Source of the DNA: Bacillota bacterium
GTDB taxonomy: Bacteria > Bacillota > Clostridia > Lachnospirales > Lachnospiraceae
Direction of reading: 5' to 3'
NCBI GenBank assembly: GCA_023416695.1
Contig: JAEZGY010000010.1
Span: 1-64,000 of the forward strand
DNA: 64,000 bases
The notes under the pieces are model-generated. The model did no database searches. It worked only from the letters and a program-made list of their open reading frames with translations, and had not been told where the DNA came from. Positions 26,321 to 35,578 of this stretch are shown piece by piece. Made by a program: the position numbers and the translations under genes. Within the stretch, counting starts at the first letter, position 1. The number at the start of each line of letters is the position of its first letter.

Positions 26321-27754
26321 CTATACATTAATCTCTACGTCTACACCTAATAGATCTACGTTCTCTTCAAGAATTGGGAATACCACTTTCTCCATAAAGT
26401 CCTCCACCTGTCTGTTAGCACAGCCAATGTACTTCTTAGGATCCATCGTATTCTTAAGATCAGCTAAGGTCATATTAAAGGATGGATCTGCTGCAATTAA
26501 TTCTAGAAGGTTGTTATCTAAGCCCTCTACCTTTACATTTTTACCAGCTTCCATGGAAAGGGTACGAATTCTCTCATGAAGCTCTTGTCTGTCTCCGCCT
26601 GCTTTCACGGCATCCATCATTATATTTTCTGTAGCCATAAATGGAAGCTCTGCCATTAAGTGCTTCTCGATTACCTTAGGGTAAACAACTAAGCCATCTA
26701 CGACATTTAGATATAAATCAAGAATTCCATCAATACCTAAGAAAGCTTCTGCAATACTAATTCTCTTGTTTGCAGAGTCATCTAAGGTTCTCTCAAACCA
26801 CTGTGTGGCTGAAGTAATAGCTGGATTTAAAGCATCCACCATAACATAACGAGACAACGCAGCTATTCTCTCACTTCGCATTGGATTTCTCTTATATGCC
26901 ATTGCAGAAGAGCCAATCTGGCCTTTCTCAAATGGCTCTTCTACTTCCTTTAAGTGCTGTAGAAGACGGATGTCATTGGAGAACTTGTGAGCACTAGCTG
27001 CAATACCTGCTAATATATTTACCACTCTTGTATCAATCTTACGGCTGTAGGTCTGGCCAGAAACTGCCATACATTCCTTATAGCCTAGCTTCTCAGCAAT
27101 CATAGAATCAATTTTCTTCACTCTTTCATAATCGCCATCAAATAGCTCTAAGAAACTTGCTTGGGTACCAGTAGTTCCTTTAGAACCAAGAAGCTTCATA
27201 TTCTCAATCACATAATCTAAATCCTCTAAATCAAGGACTAACTCCTGAATCCATAAGGTAGCTCTCTTACCCACAGTAGTAGGCTGAGCTGGTTGAAAAT
27301 GTGTAAAAGCAAGGGTAGGAAGTTCTTTATATTCCATAGCAAAACGACCTAACTTATCAATGACATTAACCAATTTCTTTTTCACAAGCTTTAACGCTTC
27401 TGTCATGACGATAATATCGGTATTATCACCAACGTAGCAAGAAGTTGCTCCTAAATGAATGATTCCCTTAGCCTTTGGACATTGTACTCCATAGGCATAT
27501 ACATGACTCATAACATCATGACGACATTCCTTTTCTCGTTCTTTTGCTACATCATAATTAATATCATTCTGATGTTCCTTTAACTCAGCAATCTGTTCCT
27601 TTGTAATATTTAAACCTAGTTCACGCTCTACCTCTGCCAAAGCAACCCAAAGCTTTCTCCAAGTTTTAAATTTCATGTCAGGAGAAAAGATATATTGCAT
27701 CTCCTTACTTGCATAACGCTCCGAAAAAGGGCTAACATATTTATCGTTACTCAT
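26321..27754 (-). CDS. purB: Adenylosuccinate lyase
   Basis: A 477-residue lyase of the fumarase/aspartase superfamily. It releases fumarate from SAICAR and from adenylosuccinate. The superfamily signature SSAMAYKRNPMRSE (about residue 285) contains the flexible catalytic serine loop; HLGATSCYVGDN and TQASFLELFDGD are other family segments. The start at 27754 (MSNDKYV) follows AAGGAGG by 5 nt; a longer reading has no site. purF and purC lie upstream on the same strand with their own gaps, so purB probably has its own promoter. Confidence 0.95.
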   Translation of the reverse strand: MSNDKYVSPFSERYASKEMQYIFSPDMKFKTWRKLWVALAEVERELGLNITKEQIAELKEHQNDINYDVAKEREKECRHDVMSHVYAYGVQCPKAKGIIHLGATSCYVGDNTDIIVMTEALKLVKKKLVNVIDKLGRFAMEYKELPTLAFTHFQPAQPTTVGKRATLWIQELVLDLEDLDYVIENMKLLGSKGTTGTQASFLELFDGDYERVKKIDSMIAEKLGYKECMAVSGQTYSRKIDTRVVNILAGIAASAHKFSNDIRLLQHLKEVEEPFEKGQIGSSAMAYKRNPMRSERIAALSRYVMVDALNPAITSATQWFERTLDDSANKRISIAEAFLGIDGILDLYLNVVDGLVVYPKVIEKHLMAELPFMATENIMMDAVKAGGDRQELHERIRTLSMEAGKNVKVEGLDNNLLELIAADPSFNMTLADLKNTMDPKKYIGCANRQVEDFMEKVVFPILEENVDLLGVDVEINV

Positions 27755-27868
27755 TGTAACCTCCTTAGGGCTATCACCTTTATTAATCTTATGTTTTCCA
27801 TAAACCAACATTTTTTATCACAGTAATTGTATCAAATATTAGCACAAAAGAAAAGATGGTATCCTTTT

Positions 27869-29308
27869 CTAGCACTCATATTCTCCACGAATGTCTTCTT
27901 CAGGTGGCTCAATCGGATATTTTCCAGAAAAACAAGCATCACAATATCCAGTATCTCCCTCTACTAATTCCCTAAGGCGTTCTCCATCCAAGTAACCTAA
28001 GCTGTCTGCTCCAATCATTTCACAAATCTTCTCAATGCTATTGTTATGGGCAATCAACTGGTCACAAGATGGTACATCTGTTCCAAAATAGCAAGGATAC
28101 AAAAATGGGGGCGAACTAATTCTAACATGAACTTCAGTGGCTCCAGCCTGCTTTAACATACGTACGATTCGTTCACTAGTGGTACCACGAACGATAGAGT
28201 CATCTATCATCACTACCCGTTTTCCCTGAACAACTTCCTTTAACACGTTTAATTTAATCTTTACTGCAGACTCCCTGACAGACTGTTTTGGCTTAATAAA
28301 GGTTCTTCCTACATAACTATTTTTCACAAAAGCCATACCAAATTCTATACCAGACTCCAAGGCAAAGCCAAGAGCTGCTGCATTCCCAGAATCCGGTACA
28401 CCCACTACGATATCCGCCTTTGCAGGATGGGTTTGAGCAAGTATCTTTCCTGCCATTATTCTAGAATTATAAACGCTCACCCCATCAATATAACTATCTG
28501 GTCTTGCAAAATAAATATATTCAAAGATACATTTTGCTTTTTCTGGCTGACAAAGAGAGGTATTGGATTCAATTCCTTTGTCCTTAGAAATAGTTACTAT
28601 TTCCCCAGGGATTACATCTCTTATAAACTCTGCACCAACTGCATCTAACGCACAGCTTTCACTGGCTAGAATATAGGCATTGTCGCGTTTTCCTATGCAA
28701 AGTGGACGAAATCCAAATGGATCTCTCGCTCCAATTAATTTACGAGGGCTCATAACAATCAAGGAATATGCACCTACTAACTTTCTCATAGCATTATGTA
28801 CTGCATCCTCGACACTAGGTGTTTTAAGTCTCTCTCTTGCTATATGATAGGCAATCACTTCAGAATCAATGGTGGTCTGAAAGATTGCACCTGTATATTC
28901 TAATTCTCTTCTTAACTCTAGCGCATTTATTAAATTACCATTATGGGCAAGGGCTAAGGTACCCTTTACATAATTTAAAACTAAAGGTTGGGTATTTTCA
29001 GCACAACTAGCTCCCGCAGTAGAATAACGTACATGGCCTACACCGATATCTCCATGTAATCCTTCTATTGCTTCTGGAGAAAACACTTCATTTACCAGTC
29101 CCATCCCCTTACAGGAACGAACCTTCCCCTTTGGGCCCTCTGTATCACTAACTGCGATTCCACAACTCTCCTGGCCTCTATGTTGGAGAGAGAATAAACC
29201 GTAATAAATAGAAGATGCTATATCATTTCCATCAAAATCATAAATACCGAACACTCCACATTCTTCATGAAGTTCATCTGGAATAAAATCACTCACTATC
29301 CTACTCAT
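27869..29308 (-). CDS. purF: Amidophosphoribosyltransferase
   Basis: A 479-residue enzyme that makes phosphoribosylamine from PRPP and glutamine, the first committed step of purine synthesis. A short propeptide of about 16 residues precedes the nucleophile cysteine (HEECGVFG), as in Bacillus-type PurF. The glutaminase domain has HVRYSTAG and HNGNLIN; the PRPP loop VVMIDDSIVRGTTS is at about residue 355. Cysteines near the C-terminus (YPCYFGTDVPSCDQ, GYCDACFSG) fit the structural Fe-S cluster of this type. AAAGGG precedes the ATG. Confidence 0.96.
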   Translation of the reverse strand: MSRIVSDFIPDELHEECGVFGIYDFDGNDIASSIYYGLFSLQHRGQESCGIAVSDTEGPKGKVRSCKGMGLVNEVFSPEAIEGLHGDIGVGHVRYSTAGASCAENTQPLVLNYVKGTLALAHNGNLINALELRRELEYTGAIFQTTIDSEVIAYHIARERLKTPSVEDAVHNAMRKLVGAYSLIVMSPRKLIGARDPFGFRPLCIGKRDNAYILASESCALDAVGAEFIRDVIPGEIVTISKDKGIESNTSLCQPEKAKCIFEYIYFARPDSYIDGVSVYNSRIMAGKILAQTHPAKADIVVGVPDSGNAAALGFALESGIEFGMAFVKNSYVGRTFIKPKQSVRESAVKIKLNVLKEVVQGKRVVMIDDSIVRGTTSERIVRMLKQAGATEVHVRISSPPFLYPCYFGTDVPSCDQLIAHNNSIEKICEMIGADSLGYLDGERLRELVEGDTGYCDACFSGKYPIEPPEEDIRGEYEC

Positions 29309-29379
29309 GGCAAACCCTTTCTATTGTAAAATCTCGTTTCTATACTAACATAACAGCCCTGACTATTCAAGAATGAAAG

Positions 29380-29421
29380 AGGCTGCCGCTATGCCTTAAT
29401 AAGAGTCACTTGCGACAGCCT
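29380..29421 (-). terminator. purC terminator
   Basis: AGGCTGTCGCA pairs with the AGCGGCAGCCT arm around a 20-nt loop and is followed by CTTTC on the minus strand, directly after purC. Confidence 0.7.
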
Positions 29422-29430
29422 GGTATGTTC

Positions 29431-30144
29431 CTATTTTAAAATACCAATACGTTTAGCGACTTCAAGATAGGCTTCCTCAACATCTCCCATGTCTCTTCTA
29501 AAGCGGTCTTTATCTAACTTAGCATGGGTATTCACATCCCATAATCTACAGGTATCAGGAGAAATCTCATCTGCAAGAACAATCTCACCCTCTGTAGTTT
29601 TACCAAACTCGATCTTAAAGTCTACTAATTCAATTCCTATTGTAAGGAAATATTTACTCATGATTTCATTTATCTTGAAGGTAAGTTCTGTTACGCGATC
29701 GATATCCTCTCTCGTAGCAGCACCAATTGCAATGGCATAATAGTCATTGATCATTGGATCACCTAACTCATCATCCTTATAACTAAACTCTAACGTAGGG
29801 CAAAGAAGCTTTCTTCCTTCTTCGATTCCAAGCTTCTTAGAAAAGCTTCCAGCAGCAATATTTCGGATTATAACTTCAAGTGGTAAAATTGTAACTTGTT
29901 TTACAGCGGTCTCTCTATCACTTAATTCTTCTACAAAGTGAGTGGGAATTCCTTCCTTTTCAAGCATCTTAAACATAAAATTTGACATGCGGTTGTTCAC
30001 TACACCTTTACCAACAATAGTTCCCTTTTTTAAACCATTAAATGCAGTAGCGTCATCCTTATAATCTACTATGTAAACATTCTCTACGTCAGTCTTATAA
30101 ACCTTTTTCGCCTTACCCTCGTACAACATTTCTAACTTATTCAT
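29431..30144 (-). CDS. purC: SAICAR synthetase
   Basis: A 237-residue phosphoribosylaminoimidazole-succinocarboxamide synthase, of the usual bacterial length. It couples CAIR and aspartate with ATP; PurB acts next. Family segments are LYEGKAKKVYKTD at the N-terminus, DYKDDATAFNG, EVIIRNIAAGSF and DEISPDTCRLWD. A GGTGGTAGGGA site precedes the ATG. It is read toward purF, but a terminator lies between them. Confidence 0.97.
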   Translation of the reverse strand: MNKLEMLYEGKAKKVYKTDVENVYIVDYKDDATAFNGLKKGTIVGKGVVNNRMSNFMFKMLEKEGIPTHFVEELSDRETAVKQVTILPLEVIIRNIAAGSFSKKLGIEEGRKLLCPTLEFSYKDDELGDPMINDYYAIAIGAATREDIDRVTELTFKINEIMSKYFLTIGIELVDFKIEFGKTTEGEIVLADEISPDTCRLWDVNTHAKLDKDRFRRDMGDVEEAYLEVAKRIGILK

Positions 30145-30462
30145 GTCCCTACCACCTATCCTTCAAATTCTATTTATTCTATTTTACTACTTTTTACTTA
30201 AGTCATAATTCCGTCCTCAGCACACCTTAATTATAACCTAGGCTAAAATATACGCAATACTTTTTTAGCATTATTAATATTTGAAAATACATTTTTGTCT
30301 ATTTATACAATTTTATTTTAAAATTCAAAACTTTTCTCAACATAATGCAGAATGTATATTTTTCCAATACTAACACAATTTATCTCTTGCTAAAAATAGG
30401 AATGATTACTATAATTTATATAGAATATAAAATTCAATACCAAAAGAAAAGGAGTCTATGCT
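30145..30462. other. AT-rich divergent intergenic region
   Basis: 318 bp between the purC start and the ferredoxin gene, divergently transcribed. Apart from the ferredoxin promoter at 30387-30415 I see no stable hairpin, riboswitch or reading frame. A purC promoter must lie here on the minus strand but I cannot single out one. Confidence 0.5.
30387..30415 (+). promoter_or_regulatory. Promoter of the BFD-type ferredoxin gene
   Basis: TTGCTA (30387-30392), 17-nt spacer, perfect TATAAT (30410-30415), about 48 nt before the ATG. Confidence 0.7.
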
Positions 30463-30645
30463 ATGAATATGGATAAAAAAGTCTGCCATTGTATGAAGGT
30501 TACCAATGGAGATGTTTATAAAGCAGTAAAAGATGGAGCAACTACCTTTGAGGAAGTACAAGCTAAGACTAATGTAGCTAAGGGTTGCCGCAAATGCAGT
30601 GATGATGTAAAAAGATTAATTGATGAATTTGTAAAAGAAAACTAA
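30463..30645 (+). CDS. BFD-type [2Fe-2S] protein
   Basis: A 60-residue protein of the bacterioferritin-associated ferredoxin (BFD-like) family. Four cysteines in the arrangement CHC...CRKC (residues 8, 10, 42 and 45) bind a [2Fe-2S] cluster. Free-standing members work in iron release or as small electron or cluster carriers; the partner here is unknown and no bacterioferritin gene is near. AAAGGAG precedes the ATG; promoter and terminator flank it, so it is a single-gene transcript. Confidence 0.85.
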   Translation: MNMDKKVCHCMKVTNGDVYKAVKDGATTFEEVQAKTNVAKGCRKCSDDVKRLIDEFVKEN

Positions 30646-30649
30646 AGGA

Positions 30650-30684
30650 AAACCACCTGTTATTCTAGCATAGCAGGTGGTTTT
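30650..30684 (+). terminator. Terminator after the ferredoxin gene
   Basis: AACCACCTG pairs with CAGGTGGTT, loop of 14 nt, followed by TTTACT. It lies between convergent genes. Confidence 0.8.
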
Positions 30685-30700
30685 ACTCTCGTATATTCTA

Positions 30701-32236
30701 TTACTTCTTTATTTTAAATGGAATCTTGTTCTTCTTTGCAAAAGACACTGCATAGGACTTAGCTGGAGCAACTATGGTTACAGCTTTAGATGATAAAATC
30801 CCATCTCCTTTGGAAGATATAAGGATGCTCTTTACAGAAGCAGGTATTACTAAGGTTTTCAAATTCTTGCAGTTAACGAACTCATCCCTTATTTTTTTAA
30901 CACCACTTAAAAAGTAAATGGTCTGCAGCTTCTTACATGCTGTAAAGGTGCCATTCTCAACAACCGAAACTTTTTTGGAAACCGTAAGCGTTTTTAGATT
31001 ATTACATCCATAAAATGCAGACGTGGCTATAGTTTTAACAGAACTCGGAACCTTGTAACTGGTATCCTTTTTAGCAGATGGATATACATATAATACAGTT
31101 ATCTTTTTATTAAATAACACTCCATCCTTTGAGGCAAACTTCTTATTCTTAGCGGATACGTCAATTTTTCTCAACTGACTACATCCTCTAAATAAACCTC
31201 TACCTATACTAGCAACAGACTTAGGAATTGTTATAGAGGTTAATTTTTTACAACCTTCAAATACATAATGTCCAATTGCTGTGACACTATCAGGAATCGT
31301 AATAGACGTTAAATTAGTACACCCTTTAAATGCATTTCCTTGTATAGTGGTCAATCCTTTTGTTAGCTTAACAGAGGTAAGACTGGTGCAGCCCATAAAG
31401 GTGTTAAATTTAAGAATCTTTACACTGCCTGGTATAGTAATAGAGGTAAGTCCTTTACAGGCATTAAAGGTAGACTCACCAATACTAGTTACACTGTTAG
31501 GAAGCTTGATTGATTTCAACTTATAGCAGTACGCAAAGGCATAGGATTGAATACTCTTTACGGTATTAGGAATGTTAATTTTCTCTAGTTGTTCGCAGTA
31601 CCAAAAGGCCTGTTTTCCTATGGTCTTGAGTCCACTTGAAAGAATAACTGTTTTAAGATTCTTACACCCCTCAAAAGCTCTTTCACCAATTGACGTTACA
31701 CTACTTAAAACCTTTATAGAGGAAAGATTTGTACAATGATAAAAAGCATACTGACTTATCTTAGTTACAGTACTAGGTACCACATAAGAGGTTCCTTCTT
31801 TAGCAATCGGATAACATAATAATGTCTTCTTCTCTTTATCAAAGAGTACACCATCTATTGAACTATATACGGTATTGGCAGGATCCACATTTAGACTTTT
31901 AAGATTATCACCATTATCATATATATGAGGAATTTTTTTCACACTACTTGGATAAGTAATGGATGTAAGTGAAGTATTCGTCGCTATGATATCATAATCC
32001 ACAACAGTAACAGTAAGACCTTCAATGGTAGCCGGTACTTTAACATCTGTATTCTTTCCATTATACTGCTTTATGGTAGCCTCTCCTGTAGAAGGATAGT
32101 TTGGTATGTACGCCCATTCCCCTGAAGATATGGCAGCTGGCGGTTGCACTAATTCGCTGGCCATCGATTTCGTAGAGGGAATCACATTTAATGCTAAAAT
32201 GCAAAATAACAAAGTATATAATAATCTTTTCTTCAT
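30701..32236 (-). CDS. Secreted BspA-like leucine-rich repeat protein
   Basis: A 511-residue protein with a signal peptide (about residues 1-26, ending near MASE) and some 13-15 leucine-rich repeats of the LRR_5/BspA type, about 23 residues each, with the pattern SITIPxSVTxIGxxAFxGCxxL. Two less regular units carry VLFNKK or VLFDKE segments. No LPXTG, SLH or other cell-wall anchor is present, so it is probably released or held by an unknown contact. BspA-like proteins often bind host or polymer surfaces; the ligand is unknown. AAGGAGG precedes the ATG. Confidence 0.88.
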   Translation of the reverse strand: MKKRLLYTLLFCILALNVIPSTKSMASELVQPPAAISSGEWAYIPNYPSTGEATIKQYNGKNTDVKVPATIEGLTVTVVDYDIIATNTSLTSITYPSSVKKIPHIYDNGDNLKSLNVDPANTVYSSIDGVLFDKEKKTLLCYPIAKEGTSYVVPSTVTKISQYAFYHCTNLSSIKVLSSVTSIGERAFEGCKNLKTVILSSGLKTIGKQAFWYCEQLEKINIPNTVKSIQSYAFAYCYKLKSIKLPNSVTSIGESTFNACKGLTSITIPGSVKILKFNTFMGCTSLTSVKLTKGLTTIQGNAFKGCTNLTSITIPDSVTAIGHYVFEGCKKLTSITIPKSVASIGRGLFRGCSQLRKIDVSAKNKKFASKDGVLFNKKITVLYVYPSAKKDTSYKVPSSVKTIATSAFYGCNNLKTLTVSKKVSVVENGTFTACKKLQTIYFLSGVKKIRDEFVNCKNLKTLVIPASVKSILISSKGDGILSSKAVTIVAPAKSYAVSFAKKNKIPFKIKK

Positions 32237-32312
32237 ATAACCTCCTTATACTAAAACTTTACATTTTTTTCTATTATAACGGATAAATATAAAAAATACA
32301 CTTAAATAGCCA

Positions 32313-32996
32313 TTAATATGTAACTTTTTTACCAAACCTCATAGGGCAGACATTTCGACACTGATTACACTCTACTGTGTCAAACCCTCTTGCTGTAGTT
32401 TTATATGTATTTTGTCTGCATAATCTTTGTTCAACCATCCCATTACCTATGGCATGCACAGGGCAAGCTTCAAGACACTTTTCACAACCACGAATACATA
32501 GTGCCTCACATAATGGATCTGATTGCAATTGCAAATTAGTAAGAATGGCACCTACCGTTAATTGATTTCCATAGGTAGGATGAATTAACAACGTACTCTT
32601 TCCCATTTGGCCTAAGCCACAAGCGACAGCAGTATGTTTCATAGAGATTAAACCTTTTGCAGTAAGATTAGATGCATCCCAATATTCATTAGGCGTATCA
32701 CATGGGACTGGAACACAAATTGCACCGAATAACTTCTCGATTTCTTTGGCTGCCTGAAAAGCAATGGTATCCACCATCTTACACACCTCAGCATTAAAAT
32801 ATCCATATAGAAGTCTTGGTTCTACCTGCATAAGACCTTTTGGTAAAGCAACCCCAAAGGATATTACTGATTGACAGTCCTTATATAAATCAAGTGGAGA
32901 AAAACCATCTGGCGCCTGATTAAATCTATCTATTGCTCCTATTCCACAAACATCTGCCCCTAATCCATATAGTACATTCTTAATTCTGTCTTCCAT
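32313..32996 (-). CDS. QueG-like double [4Fe-4S] ferredoxin protein
   Basis: A 227-residue protein related to epoxyqueuosine reductase (QueG) but shorter. The N-terminal 130 residues are the corrin-binding-like part; DASNLTAKG and GLGQMGKSTLLIHPTYG match the QueG core (GRNTLLITPEYG-like). Two ferredoxin motifs follow, CEKCLEACP and CNQCRNVCP, for two clusters. It lacks the C-terminal HEAT domain of QueG. Similar short proteins occur near reductive dehalogenase or corrinoid genes; the substrate here is unknown. I use the ATG at 32996, with GGAGG upstream. The radical SAM gene is 28 nt upstream, probably the same operon. Confidence 0.75.
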   Translation of the reverse strand: MEDRIKNVLYGLGADVCGIGAIDRFNQAPDGFSPLDLYKDCQSVISFGVALPKGLMQVEPRLLYGYFNAEVCKMVDTIAFQAAKEIEKLFGAICVPVPCDTPNEYWDASNLTAKGLISMKHTAVACGLGQMGKSTLLIHPTYGNQLTVGAILTNLQLQSDPLCEALCIRGCEKCLEACPVHAIGNGMVEQRLCRQNTYKTTARGFDTVECNQCRNVCPMRFGKKVTY

Positions 32997-33024
32997 CACT
33001 ATATCCCCCTCCAAAATTCCTTGG

Positions 33025-33888
33025 TTAAAATAGACTTAATTGCTCATACGACTCTGGAAATTCATGTAGATAAGCAAATATAGCCTCTACATTATGCATA
33101 ATTCCTTGTTTCTCACATTGGGTATGAAAGATCTTCATTAGCTTCTCATTAGCTTCACTATCACATTGATAGCTGTCACCAAACTGTTCTCTATACCTCT
33201 GTGTCATCCCTGGAAAATGTCGATCTAATGCCTGATAAAAAGCTTGTCTGCTGCCATCTCGCATGGTGGTTCCTATGCCCATACACAATATCCCCTTTAC
33301 CTTTGCCTCAAAGCAATAATCAAGGATTCCTCTAAGATTCTCCTCTGTATCGTTAATAAATGGTAACAAAGGGCTAAACCATACTACGGTAGGTATCCCA
33401 TTGTCCCGAAAGCATTTTAATACCTCAAAACGCTCTTTTGTAGTACATACCTTAGGTTCTAGAATCTTGCACAGTTCTTCATCATATGTGGTTAAAGTCA
33501 TCTGAACAACACATTTTGTTTTCCTATGTATACTAATTAATAAATCCATATCCCTTAAGATGAGATTAGACTTTGTCTGAATTGCTAGGCCAAACCCATA
33601 CTGATCTATAATTTCCAAACATTTTCTTGTTAACTGAAGCCTCTCCTCACATTGCATATAGGGATCACTCATGGAACCTGTTCCTATCATGCACCCTTTA
33701 CGCTTACGTCTTAATGCCTGTTCAAGTAGAAGAGGCGCATTCTCTTTCACCTCAATGTCCTCAAACTCATGATTCATCTGATAACAACTAGACCTACTAT
33801 CACAATAAATACAACCATGTGTGCAACCCCGATATATGTTCATTCCATTATTTGCTGATAGTATTCCTTTTGCAGTAACAAAATGCAT
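33025..33888 (-). CDS. Radical SAM protein, spore photoproduct lyase-like
   Basis: A 287-residue radical SAM protein. The cluster motif CTHGCIYC lies at about residues 23-30 (C-x3-C-x2-C). GTGSMSDPYMQCEERL and AIQTKSNLILRD are typical of the SplB-related family often annotated Rv2578c-like. True spore photoproduct lyase is longer and has a conserved catalytic cysteine I do not see. Function unknown. The start at 33888 (MHFVTAKG) has AGGAG 8 nt upstream; a GTG three codons earlier is possible. The QueG-like gene follows by 28 nt, so the two may act together. Confidence 0.8.
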   Translation of the reverse strand: MHFVTAKGILSANNGMNIYRGCTHGCIYCDSRSSCYQMNHEFEDIEVKENAPLLLEQALRRKRKGCMIGTGSMSDPYMQCEERLQLTRKCLEIIDQYGFGLAIQTKSNLILRDMDLLISIHRKTKCVVQMTLTTYDEELCKILEPKVCTTKERFEVLKCFRDNGIPTVVWFSPLLPFINDTEENLRGILDYCFEAKVKGILCMGIGTTMRDGSRQAFYQALDRHFPGMTQRYREQFGDSYQCDSEANEKLMKIFHTQCEKQGIMHNVEAIFAYLHEFPESYEQLSLF

Positions 33889-33998
33889 CGCCCTCACTCC
33901 TATGTATCTAACACCTTCTAGCTATTATACTCTTCTTTCCTTTGCTTTTCTATATGTTCTTTAGTAACCCTATCTCAACATAATAACATCACATAAAA

Positions 33999-34049
33999 AA
34001 GGAAGAAAACCTTTAAGGCCACTTAATCGCCTTAAAGGTTTCTTTCCTT
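33999..34049 (-). terminator. gltBD terminator
   Basis: AAGGAAAGAAACCTTTAAGGC pairs almost perfectly with GCCTTAAAGGTTTTCTTCCTT; TTTT follows on the minus strand. It ends the gltB-gltD operon. Confidence 0.92.
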
Positions 34050-34067
34050 TTCTTTATATACAGAATG

Positions 34068-35555
34068 TTATTCCAAATTTGAATATCCCATTAAATGTGT
34101 ATCTACCTCTTTGGCTACATCTCTACCTTCACGAATGGCCCATACTACTAGAGATTGACCTCGGCGCATATCCCCTGTAACAAAGACATTGTCTTTGCTA
34201 GTGATAAACTTACCTGGCACTGTATAAACATTAGTTCTCTCATTTAAATCCACTCCAAAGGCTTTGGCCACGTATTCCTGGGTTCCAAGGAAACCAGCAG
34301 CTATTAGAACTAAGTCTACTTCTACTTCCTCTTCACTACCAGGAACCTCTATCATAATACTACGGCCTATTTCCTTATCAAACTTGCTTTCTAGCTTAAC
34401 AATAATAGCTTTCTTTACGTTGCCCTCATCGTCAGCAATAAATTCCTTTACTGTGGTCTGATATACTCGTGGATCTTCACCAAATACATGAATTGCTTCC
34501 TCTTGACCGTAATCAGTTTTTAAGGTCTTTGGCCACTCCGGCCAAGGATTATTTTCAGCACGGCAAATTGGAGGCTTTGGCATCATTTCAAGTTGAAGGA
34601 CAGAAGCACAGCCTTGACGGATAGCACTTCCCACACAATCATTACCTGTATCACCACCACCAATAACAAGTACTTTTTTGTCTTTGGCACTAATGGCTTG
34701 ATTATCTTCAAACTTTGAATCAAGAAGACTTTTTGTAATAGAGGATAAATAATCTACTGCAAAGTAGATTCCGTTTGCTTCACGACCTTTCACCTTGATA
34801 TTTCTAGGATTGGATGCTCCACAAGCTAAGATAACACGGTCATATTCCTTTAAAACATCTTCTGCATTTACGTTTTCACCTACGTTTGCATTGGTTTTAA
34901 AGGTGATACCTTCCTCTTCCATGATCTTTACTCTACGGTCAATAACCTCTTTTCCCAATTTCATATTTGGGATGCCGTACATCATAAGACCACCTACTCT
35001 ATCATGGCGCTCAAATACGGTCACTAAATGACCTCTTTGATTTAACTGATCTGCTGCTGCAAGTCCAGCTGGTCCCGAGCCAATGACAGCCACCTTCTTA
35101 CCAGTTCGTACCTTTGGAGGATTCGCTTTCATATAGCCGGCCTCATATCCATTTTCAATGATACCGTACTCATTTCCCTTAATATCTACTGCATCACTGT
35201 GAAGGTTACAGGTACATGCAGGCTCGCATGGAGCTGGACAGACTCTCGCCGTAAACTCAGGAAAATTATTTGTTTTAAGGAGTCTAGCAAGGGCTTGCTC
35301 TAGGTTATCTCTATATAATAAATCATTCCACTCTGGAATTAGATTATTTAGTGGGCAACCAGAGGTCATGCCACCAATCAGCATTCCTGACTGGCAAAAT
35401 GGCACACCACATTCCATACATCTAGCACCTTGAATCTGCCTCTCCTCTTTTGATAGAGGAATATGAAATTCATTAAAATTCTTTATTCTGTCCTTTGGTT
35501 CTATCGCTTTATTATGATCACGTTTATATTCCATAAATCCCGTAGGTTTTCCCAT
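34068..35555 (-). CDS. gltD: Glutamate synthase small subunit
   Basis: A 495-residue NADPH-dependent beta subunit. The N-terminal third binds two [4Fe-4S] clusters (CMECGVPFC, CPLNNLIP, CPAPCEPACTC). The FAD site GSGPAGLAAADQL is at about residue 158 and the NADPH site GGGDTGNDCVGSA at about 300. Its electrons reduce 2-oxoglutarate plus glutamine to two glutamates on GltB. It lies 23 nt after gltB and ends at a strong terminator. AGAAAGGATG precedes the ATG. Confidence 0.97.
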   Translation of the reverse strand: MGKPTGFMEYKRDHNKAIEPKDRIKNFNEFHIPLSKEERQIQGARCMECGVPFCQSGMLIGGMTSGCPLNNLIPEWNDLLYRDNLEQALARLLKTNNFPEFTARVCPAPCEPACTCNLHSDAVDIKGNEYGIIENGYEAGYMKANPPKVRTGKKVAVIGSGPAGLAAADQLNQRGHLVTVFERHDRVGGLMMYGIPNMKLGKEVIDRRVKIMEEEGITFKTNANVGENVNAEDVLKEYDRVILACGASNPRNIKVKGREANGIYFAVDYLSSITKSLLDSKFEDNQAISAKDKKVLVIGGGDTGNDCVGSAIRQGCASVLQLEMMPKPPICRAENNPWPEWPKTLKTDYGQEEAIHVFGEDPRVYQTTVKEFIADDEGNVKKAIIVKLESKFDKEIGRSIMIEVPGSEEEVEVDLVLIAAGFLGTQEYVAKAFGVDLNERTNVYTVPGKFITSKDNVFVTGDMRRGQSLVVWAIREGRDVAKEVDTHLMGYSNLE

Positions 35556-35578
35556 TTTTCCACATCCTTTCTGCTGAT

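Noticed and set aside
30701..32236. Repeated DNA inside the BspA-like gene as a possible array or satellite
   Set aside because: The periodicity of about 69 bp is that of leucine-rich repeat codons.
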